A DNA stretch of 64,000 nucleotides from Lepus europaeus (lineage: Eukaryota > Chordata > Mammalia > Lagomorpha > Leporidae). Position numbers and translations under genes: made by a program. The DNA is taken from positions 63,541,097-63,605,096 of the forward strand of contig NC_084836.1 in assembly GCF_033115175.1 (NCBI RefSeq), given 5' to 3'. Below, in pieces: positions 31,101 to 40,522 of this stretch. Position 1 is the stretch's first letter. Each line of letters begins with the position of its first letter. The notes under the pieces are model-generated. The model was not told where the DNA came from and made no database searches. It saw only the letters and a program-made list of their open reading frames with translations.

Positions 31101-31840
31101 CCCAAATGGGTGCAGGGGCATCCTTGAACCATCTTCCGTTGTTTTTCCCAGGTCAGTAGCAGGGAGCTGGATTAGAAGTGGAGCAGCTGGAACTTGAACC
31201 AGCACAGAATGCTGGTGTCACAGGCAGAGGCTTTATCTGCTACTGCATAATGCTGACCCCTTTTTCAAATTAAAAATATATTTTTAAAAAAGCAGTCCCC
31301 CACTCTACTTCCATCTCTCTAAGACATCATCCTGCTTAGCTTTAACTCTCTCAACAGTCACCAACAGTCCCTGTAATCTTGGTTCTATGCTCATATGTTT
31401 ATTATGTTTGTGGGGGCCTTCAAAAAGTTCATGGAAAATGTGGACTATAAAAAATTATGCATAAATTTCAAATGTTTTGGGCCCCAAAACAAATTTATAG
31501 GAGTGGGCATTTTTCTTAGTGGTTGAAACGCAGCATTTCCTATCAGAGTGTCTTGGTTCCATACCCAGCTCTGCTCCTCACTTCAGCTTCCTGCTGATGC
31601 AGATCCTGGGCCGCAGCAATGGGGACTCAAGTGACTGGGTTCCTCTCACCCACATGGGTGACCTGGATGGGGTTCCCAGCGCCTGTCTTCAGTCTTGGCC
31701 CAGTCCTGACTGCTGCAGGCATTTGAGAACCTGTTGCTCTCGTTCTTTCTGCCTCACAAATAATTTTTTAAATGTATCTTTTAATTCCATTTTCCATAAA
31801 CTTTTAAAAATTATTTATTTATTTTGAAAGAGTTAGGGAG

Positions 31841-31877
<37 letters not shown>

Positions 31878-34800
31878 ATCTTTCATCTGCTGGTTCACTC
31901 CTCAGATGGCTGCAATGGCCAGGTCAAAACCAGGAGCCAGGAGGTTTATCCAGGACTCCCACACGGGTTGCAGGGGCCCAAACACTTGAGACATCTTCTG
32001 TTGCTTTTCCCAGGCCATTAGGAGGGAGCTGGATCAGAAGTGGAGCAAGCTGGGACATGAACCAGCGCTCATGTGGGATGCTGGCATTACAGGCAATGGC
32101 TTTACCAGCTATGGCAAAATGCCACACTTCACTCCCTGGCTTTAAAAAAAAAAAGACTTATTTGAATGGTAGAGTGACATAGAGAGAGGGAGACACAAAG
32201 AGATCCACACACTTGTTCACTCTCCAAATGGCCTCAACAACCAGGACTGGGCCAGGCCAAAGCCAAGAATTAGAAACTCCATCCAGGTCTCTCGTGGGGG
32301 TGGCAAAGGCCCAAGTCCTTGGGTCATTTTCTGCTGCTTTCCCAGGTTCATGAGCAGAGACCTGGATCAGAAATGGATAAGCATGGATTCAAAGCAGCAT
32401 TCCAGAATGGTATGCTGGCATGAGAAGTAGTGGTTCAACTTGCTATGCCATGCCAGTCCCTCCACAAACTTTTTGAAGTACACTTGTACTTCTACCACTC
32501 CCTTGTCCCACAAGCTAGAATGTAAACTCCATGAAGGCAGAGACTGTGCTTGTGTGGTTCACCATTGTGCCCTTGGTACCTGGTATGTACTAGATACTCA
32601 ATAAACATTTGTTGAGTGGTCTTTCAGTTCTTCCATTCTTCTTTTACACTGACACCAGAGTTATTTTTCAAAAACTTGGATGGAGGGGCCAGTGTTGTGG
32701 TGCAGTAGGTTAAGCCACCACTTGCTACATCAGCATGCCATATTAAAGTGCTGCTTCAAGCCCCAGTTGCTCCACTTCCAATCCAGCTTCTTGCCTTTTT
32801 GCGTGGGAAGGCAGCAGAAAATGGCCCAGGTATTTGGGCCCCTGCCATACAAGTGGGAAACCAAAATGGAGTTTCTGGCTCCTGGTTTCAGCCTGGCCCA
32901 GACCCAGCTGTTGTGGGCATTTGGGAAGTGAAACAGCAGATAGGAGATCTCTGTCTCTCCCTTTTTGTCACCCTACATTTCAAACAAATAAGTAAATCAA
33001 GACTTAGATGGATCATAAAATTCATGGTCTCAAAAACCTTGTTGGCAAATTAAGTCTAAACTTGTCTAGGAAGCAGTTAAATGTCTATTTAACTAGGGGC
33101 TGGCGCTGTGGCGTAGTGGGTAAAGCTGCCGCCTGCAGTGCAGGCATCCCATATGGGCACTGGTTCGAGTCCCGGCTGCTCCACTTCCAATCTAGCTTTC
33201 TGCTGTGGCCTGGGAAAGCAACAGAAGATGGCCCAAGTCCTTGGGCCCCTGCACCCACATGGGAGACCCAGAAGAAGATCCTGGATCCTGCCTTCGGATG
33301 GGTACAGCTCCAATTGTTGTGGCCAACTAGGGAGTGAACCAGTGGATAGATCTCTCTCTCTCTTTCTGTAACTCTTTCAAATAAATAAATAAATGTTTTA
33401 AAAATGCCTTATTTTTCTTTATCAAGTAAAGGGTGCTTTATTGTGGGAATGCAATTGATACTTTCATGAGGATAAAAAGGCAGGAAATGAAGTTCAACCA
33501 GTCATTATTTGAATAAGGCTGCTTTGACAGATGTGAGGGCCAACACGATCTCTCTCATCTGTGTGAAAATACATTTTATACTTCTTTCTGTGGATTTACG
33601 GCTGCCTCCTTGTCAGTTTTCACAGGTCCCAAAATTATGATGCCAGCTCCTGAGTCTGCAAACTTTCCCCTCAGCTTCTCCTAGTTAAGTGAGCTGATCA
33701 TCCAGTGTCTCAATTCCAAAATCCTAGTCTGATTGGCCCAACTAACCTCCTGCTAGGACATGAAGCGTGCTACAGTTAGGACCTCTTGAGTTACTCCAGT
33801 TATGGGATGCAGACGTGATCAGCAGGGCCTGTCGTAGGCCATTCATTACCTTGATGACCCTCAGGGACCAACACCTCCCAATATTTATAGCTTTGTGTTG
33901 TCCTTTCCCACATCAAGTCTGGTCTTGGTCATGTGACGTGATTTAGCCAATGAGACAATCAGCAAGACTAGTGTGTACAAAAACTTGCTGGGTGTTCACA
34001 TATTCAGGTTTCTTACTCAAGGAAGCTGCTCACAGTGCTGCAAAGAAACCTAGGCTCAGATAGGTGTTTAACCAAGTAGTAAACATGCCCAAATCTGGGC
34101 TGGCTTTTGACACAATGGGTTAAGCTGCTGCTTGTAACACCAGCATCCCATGTTTGAGTGTCTGAGTCCTAGCTCTTCTGCCTCTAATCCAACTTCCTGC
34201 TAATATACCTAGGAAGGTAGTAGAAAACGGCCTGAGTACTTGGACCCTTGTCCAAGTGGGAGACCTGGATTGAGTTCCCTGCTCCTAGTTTCTGACTGGC
34301 CTAGCCCTGGCTGTTGAAGTCACCTGGGGAGTGAACCAGCAGATAAATAATCTCTCACTTCCTCTCTGCTGCTCTGCTTTTCAAATAGATAAATTAAAAG
34401 TTTTAAATAAAAAATCCTGGACTAGTACACTGAAAATGGACCCAAAGTAACAAAAACAACCATAACAGAATGTTACTTATATATATAAAGACACCCACAT
34501 CCCACATCAGAATGCTTGAGTTAGTTCCTGGCTTTGGCGCCTGACTCCAGCTTCCTGCCAATACAGACTCTGGCAGGCAGTGGTGGCTCAAATAACTGAG
34601 TTCCTGCCATTATGAGGGAGACCTGGATTGTGTTTCTGGCTCCTGGCTGTTGCTGGCATTTGGGGAGCGAACTACTGATTGCTAGCTCTCCTTACTGTTC
34701 TCTATGCCTTTCAAATAAATTTTAAACAGAAAGAAAGAAACTTAGGCTAGGCTACTAAATGAGAAGAAGCCATGTAAAGGGAGACTTTAGAGTAACAGAG

Positions 34801-37278
34801 AACATCTTAGATATTCTAGTCCCATCTGAGAGCAGTTGCATGAGTGACCTCAACTGTATACATGGAGAGAACTGTCAAATAAGACCAATCCAGTCACAAT
34901 ATCGAAAAAGTGAATTTCTTGCTTCAAGCATCTATGTATTAGTGTTTTTAATGTATATATTTATAAACACACATACATTTCAATTAATTATTTTCATTTT
35001 ATTTGAAAGGCAGAGAGAAACAGATACAGACAGATCTCCCATTCAATGATTCACTCCCCACATGTCTGCAACACCTGGGACTGGGCCAGCCTGAAGCCAG
35101 GAGCCTGGACCTCAACCCAGGTCTCCCTCGTGGTGGCAGGGATCTAAGGACTTGAGACATCACCTGCTACCTCCTCAGCTGCATTTTAGCAGGAAGCTGG
35201 ATGGGAAGCAGAGCTGAGACTCAAACCCAGGTACTCTGATAAGGAATGCAGTTGTATATCAAGTGGTATCCTAACTATGTCAAATGCCCACTCCTGGTGT
35301 TACATTATAAATAGCAGAAAAAGAAATCAGTATCAGAAGTGGGGTGCTGCCCAAACAAGACAGCCTTGGCACTGGCTTTGGGACTGAGTGGCAAGCAGAG
35401 GTGAGGGCACAGAAGACTGTTCGTGGAGCTAAGAAGAGCAAGGAGAAACTGCTACAGGAAGCCGGAGGAAGGGGAACCTGTTGTGTGTGTTGGCTGTCAC
35501 CCATGGTGACTTGGGAGCCAGAAAAGATATCTAACAAAGTTGTGAATCTAGCTAGAGCTATTTCCTGGCAGAATGCTGAAAATGCCAATTGGCTTATTTT
35601 AGCTGCCTATGATAAGGCATTTCAGGAGAGAGATGAACTCAAAAAGGAATTGTTCAATTTTCAAACAGAATTTAGAGAAAATATTTCTAAAAGGACTTGC
35701 TAGGTTGAAAAATAAAATCCTTTTTCATACCTCCCCTCTCTGTCAAACCCAGTTTGCTGCCCGTAAAATACAACCTGGGCTCAGAGCAAAGATCAAAACA
35801 AAGAAAGGCTGACCTGTAAAACTGTTTGTTAAGATCTAACATCTTGTTGAGAACTAAAATTTAAAGTGAAATTCTGTAGATCCTCTCAACTAGACAAAGG
35901 GATTTCTAAGAATGTGAAAGGTATCGTCTTGTAACACTGACTCGTAGCCTAAAGAAGCATCCGTCTCATTAGAGGGGGGTGCCTTCTGTCTAATTGAGCA
36001 GACCGCAACTGATTATTCAGAGAGCCCGCAGGGTTTTAAAGAGAATTTTCATGGTGAGAGCAGCACCAGTTTGGATGAAAAGGGAACACAATTAAAAATG
36101 AAAACAGACAATTAAAAATGAAAAGAAGCTCTTGGGCCTCAACTTTTGGGAGGGGGGGGCAGGAAGCAGGCTGAGTTTACTCAGCCACAAACACACGCCA
36201 TTTCCTATTTAAAATGAAAGATGTGTGAGAAAGTAGAAAGGCTAGGGCTAGGAGTATGGGTCTAGAAGCCCAGAAGAAGTAGAGAGCAGTGGGAAAATAC
36301 GACCTAGGAAAACCAGGCCCTACACAAGGGAAGTCTGGGGCAGATGGAGGCACTTGCCTAGAGGGAGGTCAGAACTTGTGCATCAGCGACTGCTCTGAGC
36401 CTCCTGCTCTCCCATCCCCCACTTTGAGCAGGAGGGTCTCATGAAGGTTATCCTGCTGATCCTTGCACTGATGTTAAGTGTATGGGAGGCAGAAAACTTC
36501 TATTTTTAGGACACAGGCAGTGGTGTGTTGGTAAATATTTGACAACTGGCCCAGGAGGTGGGGTGGGGGAAGAAAGTAATAAAGTCCCTGATTTGTAGTG
36601 TTTGTCCATTTTGATGGTATAAATTCTCCCACCATATTTGATTTCAAGTTACTAATGTGACCGGACCTGAGCAATGGAAGAGCTCACCCTTGCAGCCCAT
36701 GAAGATTTGTGGGTCCTGTAGGGAAAAGGGCCGAGGTGATGAGGGCCAGGATGTCTCAAAAGCAATGAAGTTTACCAACATTCCAGCTGCTCATTGGTCA
36801 GGTGCAAGCTACCAGAAAGAGCTGGGAGTGAGAGCCTGGGATTAGCAGATTCCAGGGTGGGAGAGGATGGTTCAGGGGAGGGAGTCAGGATGGAGGTGGG
36901 TGAGGAAACATGCTCTTTCCTTGAAGGATCAGGTTTTGGGGAAGAGCTACAGACCGGGAACCCACCTGTCTCAGCAAAGCTGATGATCTCATACTCCTGT
37001 CCCTTGACGTCCTCCAGAGGTGTTCCCCATGGAGGCCCACGGAGGCGCCGCAGTGCGGTCTTCAGAGCAGCTCTGGACACTGGCCGGCTCAGGAGTGGAC
37101 GCTGGCTGAGGTGCAGCTTGTTCAAGATGCTTCTCTTGGCCAGGTCGAGAAGCAATTCCCGCTGGCTCTTGAGGTCCAAGGCAGGTCCCCCGCATGCCGG
37201 ACACTGATCGCCACCTCTGGGAGTGGCCACTGTGGCCACAGCCAAGAACAGAGAAGCCAGGAGCAATGAGGAGGTCAT
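25131..37278 (-). CDS. INHBC: Inhibin/activin beta-C subunit precursor
   Basis: This is a secreted TGF-beta-family subunit, mainly hepatic in mammals, able to dimerise with other activin beta chains. The exons are 36966-37278 and 25131-25873, giving 351 residues against 352 in human. Features: ATG at 37278 opening MTSSLLLASLFLAVATVAT (signal peptide); CPACGG; prodomain with N-glycosylation sequons NTTW and NLTL; cleavage site RVRRRG; and a 116-residue mature domain. That domain has nine Cys (DCQAGSKMCC ... GGGSCC ... EACGCS) and ends [18 protein letters not shown]. The intron is phase 1 and 11,092 bases long, filled with transposon remains, against 226 bases in the neighbouring paralogue. A TATA-like CCATAAAG near 37395 (minus strand) could place transcription start about 30 bases closer to the ATG. 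Confidence 0.96.
25968..26660 (+). mobile_element. MaLR-type solitary LTR fossil (MLT1/MST group)
   Basis: The left part reads gctatggtttgaacgtgtcc; the right part has aaggccctcaccagctgcca and cttcccagcctctagaacca. These are recognisable features of ERVL-MaLR LTRs. It is ancient (shared by eutherian lineages), broken, and split by a CSINE at 26089-26433. It lies just inside the INHBC intron. Confidence 0.6.
26089..26433 (+). repeat. CSINE inserted in an LTR fossil
   Basis: It is flanked by a perfect 17-base duplication, aaatggattaaagtcct, at 26072-26088 and 26434-26450. It is full length with a CT tail and A-rich end. Confidence 0.93.
26812..27165 (-). repeat. CSINE with 13-base target duplication
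   Basis: aaggtctgtcttt occurs at 26799-26811 and 27166-27178. It contains a (GGGAGA)n purine tract at about 26841-26910. Confidence 0.88.
27326..27659 (-). repeat. CSINE, young subfamily
   Basis: It shows gacaggcagaattagacagt and the head gagccacggcgctggccc. Near-duplicates caggccaagatttct and caggcctaaatttct flank it at 27311 and 27660. Confidence 0.87.
27758..28008 (+). repeat. CSINE, left part, interrupted
   Basis: It is a diverged copy running up to agtggatggaagacctc. Its CT tail and aaataaa end resume at 28408-28460, beyond an inserted copy. Confidence 0.78.
28009..28407 (-). repeat. CSINE nested inside another CSINE
   Basis: It carries CA and GA runs at 28083-28127 and five tandem gccagga units at 28190-28222. 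The head ends cccacagcaccggcccc. Confidence 0.88.
28408..28460 (+). repeat. CSINE, right part of the interrupted copy
   Basis: It resumes with ccctctgtctctgcctttca and ends aaataaaatggaat. Confidence 0.72.
29374..29712 (-). repeat. CSINE, young subfamily, inside L2
   Basis: It starts with a T run and gacaggcagagtggatagtg. The head ends gagccagggcgctggccc. Confidence 0.88.
29713..29994 (-). repeat. CSINE, diverged and lacking its tail
   Basis: It abuts the younger copy and ends taacatctgctccc. The reversed tail segment is reduced to tttcttcaaat. Confidence 0.75.
30318..30605 (+). repeat. CSINE variant inside L2
   Basis: The head is gggacagaagattggcacag. The CT tail dissolves into tctatctttctttttaaat. 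Confidence 0.75.
30634..30951 (-). repeat. CSINE, young subfamily
   Basis: It begins with a T run and gacaggcagagtggacagtg, with a shortened GA stretch. The head gtgagccgcggcgccggc is almost consensus-like. Confidence 0.88.
30952..31260 (-). repeat. CSINE receiving the younger insertion
   Basis: Its T-rich start is directly joined to the head of the previous copy. It ends ctgcataatgctgacccc. Confidence 0.82.
31500..31769 (+). repeat. CSINE inside the inverted-repeat element
   Basis: It runs from gagtgggcatttttcttagt to ctcacaaataattttttaaa. It is a diverged variant. Confidence 0.75.
31806..32128 (-). repeat. CSINE inside the inverted-repeat element
   Basis: It has (CA)n and (GA)n at 31840-31876 and a head ending ggcaaaatgccacac. 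ccataaactttta before it and ccacaaacttttt at 32461 look like a decayed target duplication. Confidence 0.82.
32143..32461 (-). repeat. CSINE, adjacent minus copy
   Basis: It starts with an A run and gacttatttgaatggtagag, and ends gctatgccatgccagtccc. Confidence 0.78.
32684..33000 (+). repeat. CSINE in INHBC intron
   Basis: The head is ggggccagtgttgtggtgca and the tail catttcaaacaaataagtaa. Confidence 0.85.
33096..33405 (+). repeat. CSINE, well preserved
   Basis: The head is ggggctggcgctgtggcgta. It carries an intact tRNA-like B box (ggttcgagtcc) and the tail caaataaataaataaatg. Confidence 0.88.
33406..33849. other. INHBC intron, nothing recognised
   Basis: This is unique-looking AT-rich intron sequence. 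No gene or repeat family was assigned. Confidence 0.5.
34096..34413 (+). repeat. CSINE within the LTR fossil
   Basis: The head is gggctggcttttgacacaat; it ends ttcaaatagataaattaaaa. Confidence 0.82.
34486..34737 (+). repeat. CSINE, 5'-truncated, within the LTR fossil
   Basis: It starts at the acacccacatcccacatcag segment without the usual head and ends tgcctttcaaataaatttta. Confidence 0.75.
34985..35295 (-). repeat. CSINE within the LTR fossil
   Basis: It begins ttattttcattttatttgaa and ends gtcaaatgcccactcc. It is the variant with the aaatgcccact-type head. Confidence 0.82.
36151..36965. other. INHBC intron beside exon 1
   Basis: No SINE is present. It ends at the splice donor of exon 1. 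Nothing coding was recognised. Confidence 0.55.
36966..37278 (-). CDS. INHBC: INHBC exon 1: signal peptide and first prodomain part
   Basis: It encodes the signal peptide, then SQRELLLDLAKRSILNKLHL and GQEYEIISFAETG. The donor is GTGGGT. It is 104 codons plus one base. Confidence 0.95.
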
Positions 37279-37389
37279 TGCTGGGGGAGGGCCCTCCTCA
37301 AATCACACCAACTCAGGGTCTCAACAGCAAAGGTCTCAACTCTGTCCCAGCTGCCAGGGGCTCCGGAAGGAGCGTGTGTCCAGCTGGCA

Positions 37390-37400
37390 CGACTCCTTTA
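37390..37400 (-). promoter_or_regulatory. INHBC: TATA-like element of INHBC
   Basis: Minus-strand CTCCATAAAGG lies about 115 bases upstream of the ATG. Its position suits a 5' UTR of roughly 85 bases. Motif only. Confidence 0.35.
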
Positions 37401-37822
37401 TGGAGGGCATAGAGCAGCCAAATATCTGACATGGAAACGCGGCCAGCGACAGGTAGAATTTGGCAGAGGAGTCAGTGAAAGTACAGAGTGCGGGAAGTGA
37501 GAAGTTGGTTTGTTTGGGGAAAGAAATGTCCCCGGGCCAATGCTGAGAGACAGCTGCCATCCATGTGAGCTGCCAGGCCTGGGGACAAAGGTTAGAGAGC
37601 TGAAATTCCTCCTTAGGATCACTGACATTGCTGGGAGGCCTGGGGGGTGCCGGCAGGGGAAGAGCAGAGGATTTAAGACCGGTGACAAAGGCGTCCTTTG
37701 GGTCACATTGGAAGCTGTATTCTTCCTTGCCCAGTGTTTTACCAATCCCGCGTCCCACCCCTCAGCCTCTCTCCCGCCGCTGTCATTTCGAGCCATCTTT
37801 GCTACTCCTTTGTGGGTTTTGC

Positions 37823-37840
37823 GGGGGGGGGGGGGGGGGG
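37823..37840 (+). repeat. Poly-G tract
   Basis: About 18 consecutive G, roughly 545 bases upstream of the INHBC start codon. It is not part of a recognised repeat. Confidence 0.85.
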
Positions 37841-38556
37841 CATCCATTATGAAGTGACTTAGATTACGCACATCTTCACGGGGAAGACTGACATTGGGAA
37901 GGGGCCTGAGGTCCAGATGCGCTCACCCTTTGGGGTTTGTTCTGCCCAGGAAAAGGTGTTTTGAGATTTCTCAGAATTCTCAGCTCTTTCCATCCAAGGT
38001 CCTGAGCGGTGAATCTTAAGGGCAAAGCCTCTGTCTCCACAGCAGGGGTTTACCTGGGGGGGCAGGGCAGGAGCACAGGTTTTTCACTTTTGTCCCTTCC
38101 TCTTGCTAGCTGCGTGTTCCCCGGCGTGTTACTGGATTTCTTCATTGGAGAAATGAGAGAATGACAGAACGTTTACTAGGATTTCACTTTCTAAAACTTG
38201 AAATTTTCTGAATTCTGAAATCCTAGCCCTAGGATTTTGAATATGGAATTATAAAGCCTGTAATGATTATTCATTAGGGTTTTGAGAATTAAATAATCCT
38301 GTAAAGCACTTATAACCATAGCCAGCACCCAGTGAGTGCTTAAGCAAAGTTTATGATTCCTGCTACATAAGTTTAAGAACCAGAGTACCTGCACCTCTGC
38401 ACGTGATGAAGAAACCTGGCCAATGGTTACCCTTCTGGACTCCGTTTTCCCAGACTCCCTTCGCAAGTGCCTTCTGTAGTGCACTCACTTAGTAAGCTGT
38501 CTCTGCCACTGGCTGCTACTGCACAAGCACAGTGCCTGGTCTATAATGCAGGTGTT

Positions 38557-38590
38557 TAAACCTTATTTATTTACTTATTTATTCAGAGGC

Positions 38591-38622
<32 letters not shown>

Positions 38623-38880
38623 GGAGAGGTCCTCCCCACCTCTGTTCACTCCCCAAGTGTCCTCAATGGCCAGGGCTGGGCCAGGAGCCAAGAGCTTCAT
38701 CCAGGTCTCCCACGTGGGCCACACAGTGGCCCAAGCACCTAGGCCATCTTCTGCTGCTTTTCCCAACCATTAGCAGGAAGCTGAATTGGAAAGAGAGCAG
38801 CCAGGACACAAACTGGTGCCCATATGGGATGCTGACATCACAGACTGGGGCTTTACCAGCTATGTTACACCACCGGCCCC
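38557..38880 (-). repeat. CSINE upstream of INHBC
   Basis: Flanked by ttaaaccttattta at 38555 and ttaaaccatattta at 38881, a 13/14 target duplication. It has a (GA)n run at 38594-38627. Confidence 0.87.
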
Positions 38881-39470
38881 TTAAACCATATTTATTATTA
38901 ATGAGTAAATGTTACAGTCCAGTCTGCTTTTCAGAGGTTACACCAAAGTCATCTTGATTTTTTTGAATATCATAGTCTTTTAACTCTTCTCTATAGGGGC
39001 CCTGATAGATTTCTTAGTTTTCAGCATTATATATGGCTAAAAATGGCAATTTTATTGATATAATTCATGTACCATAAAATTACATTTTTTTTTCTTTTTG
39101 TTTGAGTGGCAGAGACACAGAGAGCTCTCACTTGCTGATCCACTCCCCAAATGCCTACCACAGCTGGGGCTGGGCCAGGCTGAAGACAGGAATCAGGAAC
39201 TCAACCCAGATTTCCCACATGGACAGCAGCCATCCGAGTACTTGCGCCATCACCTGCTACTTCCCAGGGTGTACTTTAGCAGGATGCTGGAATCAGAAGC
39301 AGAGCCAGGCAGTCTGATCTGGGAAATGACCATCCCAACTGGTGTTTTAACTGCTAGGCCCGATGCACAATTCAGTGATTTCAGAGTGTACAATTTAGTA
39401 TAATACAGTGGTCTTGAGTCTATTAGACCTGTGTAATCAACACCACTATCTAACTTAAAAACAGTTTTGG
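38881..39470. mobile_element. Ancient L1 (L1M-class) fragment
   Basis: The text atataattcatgtaccataa (39058-39077), then after a SINE gtgtacaatttagtataata and aatcaacaccactatctaac, matches a common old L1 segment. It is interrupted by the CSINE at 39085-39369. Confidence 0.55.
39085..39369 (-). repeat. CSINE inside the L1 fragment
   Basis: It starts tttttttttctttttgtttg and ends actgctaggcccgatgcac. The head is diverged. Confidence 0.78.
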
Positions 39471-39732
39471 GGAACAGGTATCAGCCTAGCAGTTCAGATG
39501 CCCGCGTCCCAGCCTGCAGTACCTGGTTTCGACACTTGGCTCTGGCTCCTGACTCTAGTTTCCTACCAATACAGATCCGAGAGGCAGCAGTGATGACTCA
39601 AGTGGTTGGGCCTCTGTCACTCATGTGGGAGACCTGGACTGATTTCAGCTTGGCCTGGTCTTAGCCACTGTAGGCATTTGGGGAGTCCATTTGCAGATGG
39701 GACCTCTCTGCCTCTAAAAAAAAAAAAGCAAA
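39469..39732 (+). repeat. CSINE variant
   Basis: The head is ggggaacaggtatcagccta. The CT tail is short and ends in an A12 run at about 39717-39728. Confidence 0.72.
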
Positions 39733-39844
39733 ATTAAATGCATGAGTTTATTTTGGTGCCAATTTTTTTTCATAGCATGTGGAAAATACGTATTATGAAA
39801 ACCGTGCATGGATTTCAAAAATTTCTTTGCATGAAAACAAACTT

Positions 39845-40155
39845 ACTCTTTTTTTCTTTTTATTTATTTGACAGGTAGAGCTATAGACAGTGAGAGAAAG
39901 ACAGAAAGGTCTCCCTTCCGTTGGTTCACTCCCCAAATGGCCGCTATGGCTGGCGCTGCGCCAGGAGCCAGGTGCTTCTTCCTGGTCTCCCATTTGGGTG
40001 CAGGTGCCCAAGCACGTGGGCCATCCTCCACTGCACTCCCGGGCCACAGCAGAGAGCTGGCCTGGAAGAGGAGCATCCGGGACTAGAACCGGCGCCCTTA
40101 TGGGATGTCGGCACTGCAGGCGGAGGATTATCCAAGTGACCCACAGTGCCAGCCC
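39845..40155 (-). repeat. CSINE, intermediate type
   Basis: It mixes features of the two subfamilies: gacaggtagagctatagaca at the start, and aagtgacccacagtgccagc at the head. Confidence 0.82.
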
Positions 40156-40164
40156 TCCAAACTT

Positions 40165-40494
40165 ATTCTTTTTTTTTTTTTTTTTTTTTGACAGGCAGAG
40201 TGGACAGTGAGAGAGAGAGACAGAGAGAAAGGTCTTCCTTTTGCCGTTGGTTCACCCTCCAATGGCCGCTGTGGCTGGTGCGCTGCGGCCGGCGCACCGC
40301 GCTGATCCGATGGAGGAGCCAGGTGCTTCTCCTGGTCTCCCATAGGGTGCAGGGCCCAGGGACTTGGGCCATCCTCTACTGCACTCCCTGGCCACAGCAG
40401 AGCTGGCCTGGAAGAGGGGCAACCGGGACAGAATCCGGCGCCCCGACCGGGACTAGAACCTGGTGTGCCGGCGCCGCAGGCGGAGGATTAGCCT
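40165..40494 (-). repeat. CSINE, young subfamily
   Basis: A T22 run is followed by gacaggcagagtggacagtg. The head is cut short after gcggaggattagcctgtt. Confidence 0.87.
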
Positions 40495-40522
40495 GTTCCA
40501 TGAACATTTTGAGTACCCCTCA

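Larger units (their letters stand above)
31410..32485. mobile_element. Inverted-repeat DNA transposon (MITE-like), split by SINEs
   Basis: The left end reads ccttcaaaaagttcatggaa and the right end caaactttttgaagtacac, its inverse. The core is at 31410-31499 and 31770-31805, with the last bases at 32462-32485. Three SINEs separate the parts. It looks mariner-like by its small size and ends, but I cannot name the family. Confidence 0.6.
28530..32622 (+). mobile_element. L2 LINE, long degraded copy
   Basis: 28640-29170 follows the end of an L2/CR1-type reverse transcriptase region: a trace of the FDTVDHSLLL segment (gtttgacacagtgaagcact), then the stretch around tgtgctgatggctctcaaaa where YADD is expected, then gggctccagacttgtatatc. 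30000-30312 and 31290-31400 match L2 3' UTR text. 32505-32622 carries the typical L2 end (tgtaaactccatgaaggcag, then ctcaataaacatttgttgag). Interrupted by SINEs and by one inverted-repeat element. Many stops; not functional. Family assignment rests on remembered consensus. Confidence 0.7.
33850..36150 (+). mobile_element. ERVL-MaLR-type element fossil (LTR plus internal part)
   Basis: The probable LTR part spans about 33850-35330, including gtgatttagccaatgagaca and a caatccagtcacaatatc segment. The junction agtatcagaagtggggtgct at about 35330-35350 is typical of the LTR/internal boundary of these elements. The internal part runs to about 36150. The element is incomplete and broken, and is likely as old as the eutherian radiation. 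It is interrupted by CSINEs at 34096, 34486 and 34985. Family by remembered consensus only. Confidence 0.45.
37279..38556. other. INHBC: INHBC upstream flank
   Basis: It should hold the INHBC promoter. It contains a G18 run at 37823-37840 and AT-rich unique sequence, and no SINE. L2-like text (cacagtgcctggtctataat) occurs near 38529. Confidence 0.55.
39738..40522. mobile_element. Inverted-repeat element, second copy, split by SINEs
   Basis: The core is at 39738-39844 (tattatgaaaaccgtgcatg), with a duplicated acttactc/acttattc at the insertion points. The right end tccatgaacattttgagtac is at 40498-40517. It is the same family as the element at 31410. Confidence 0.55.

Noticed and set aside
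33096-33405. tRNA gene suggested by a perfect B box ggttcgagtcc
   Set aside because: It is the tRNA-derived head of a CSINE; no cloverleaf or CCA-end context is present. The same applies to the other SINE heads.
35344-35703. 119-codon plus-strand ORF in INHBC intron
   Set aside because: It lies within the probable MaLR-type fossil and has no host-gene match; treated as part of that fossil.
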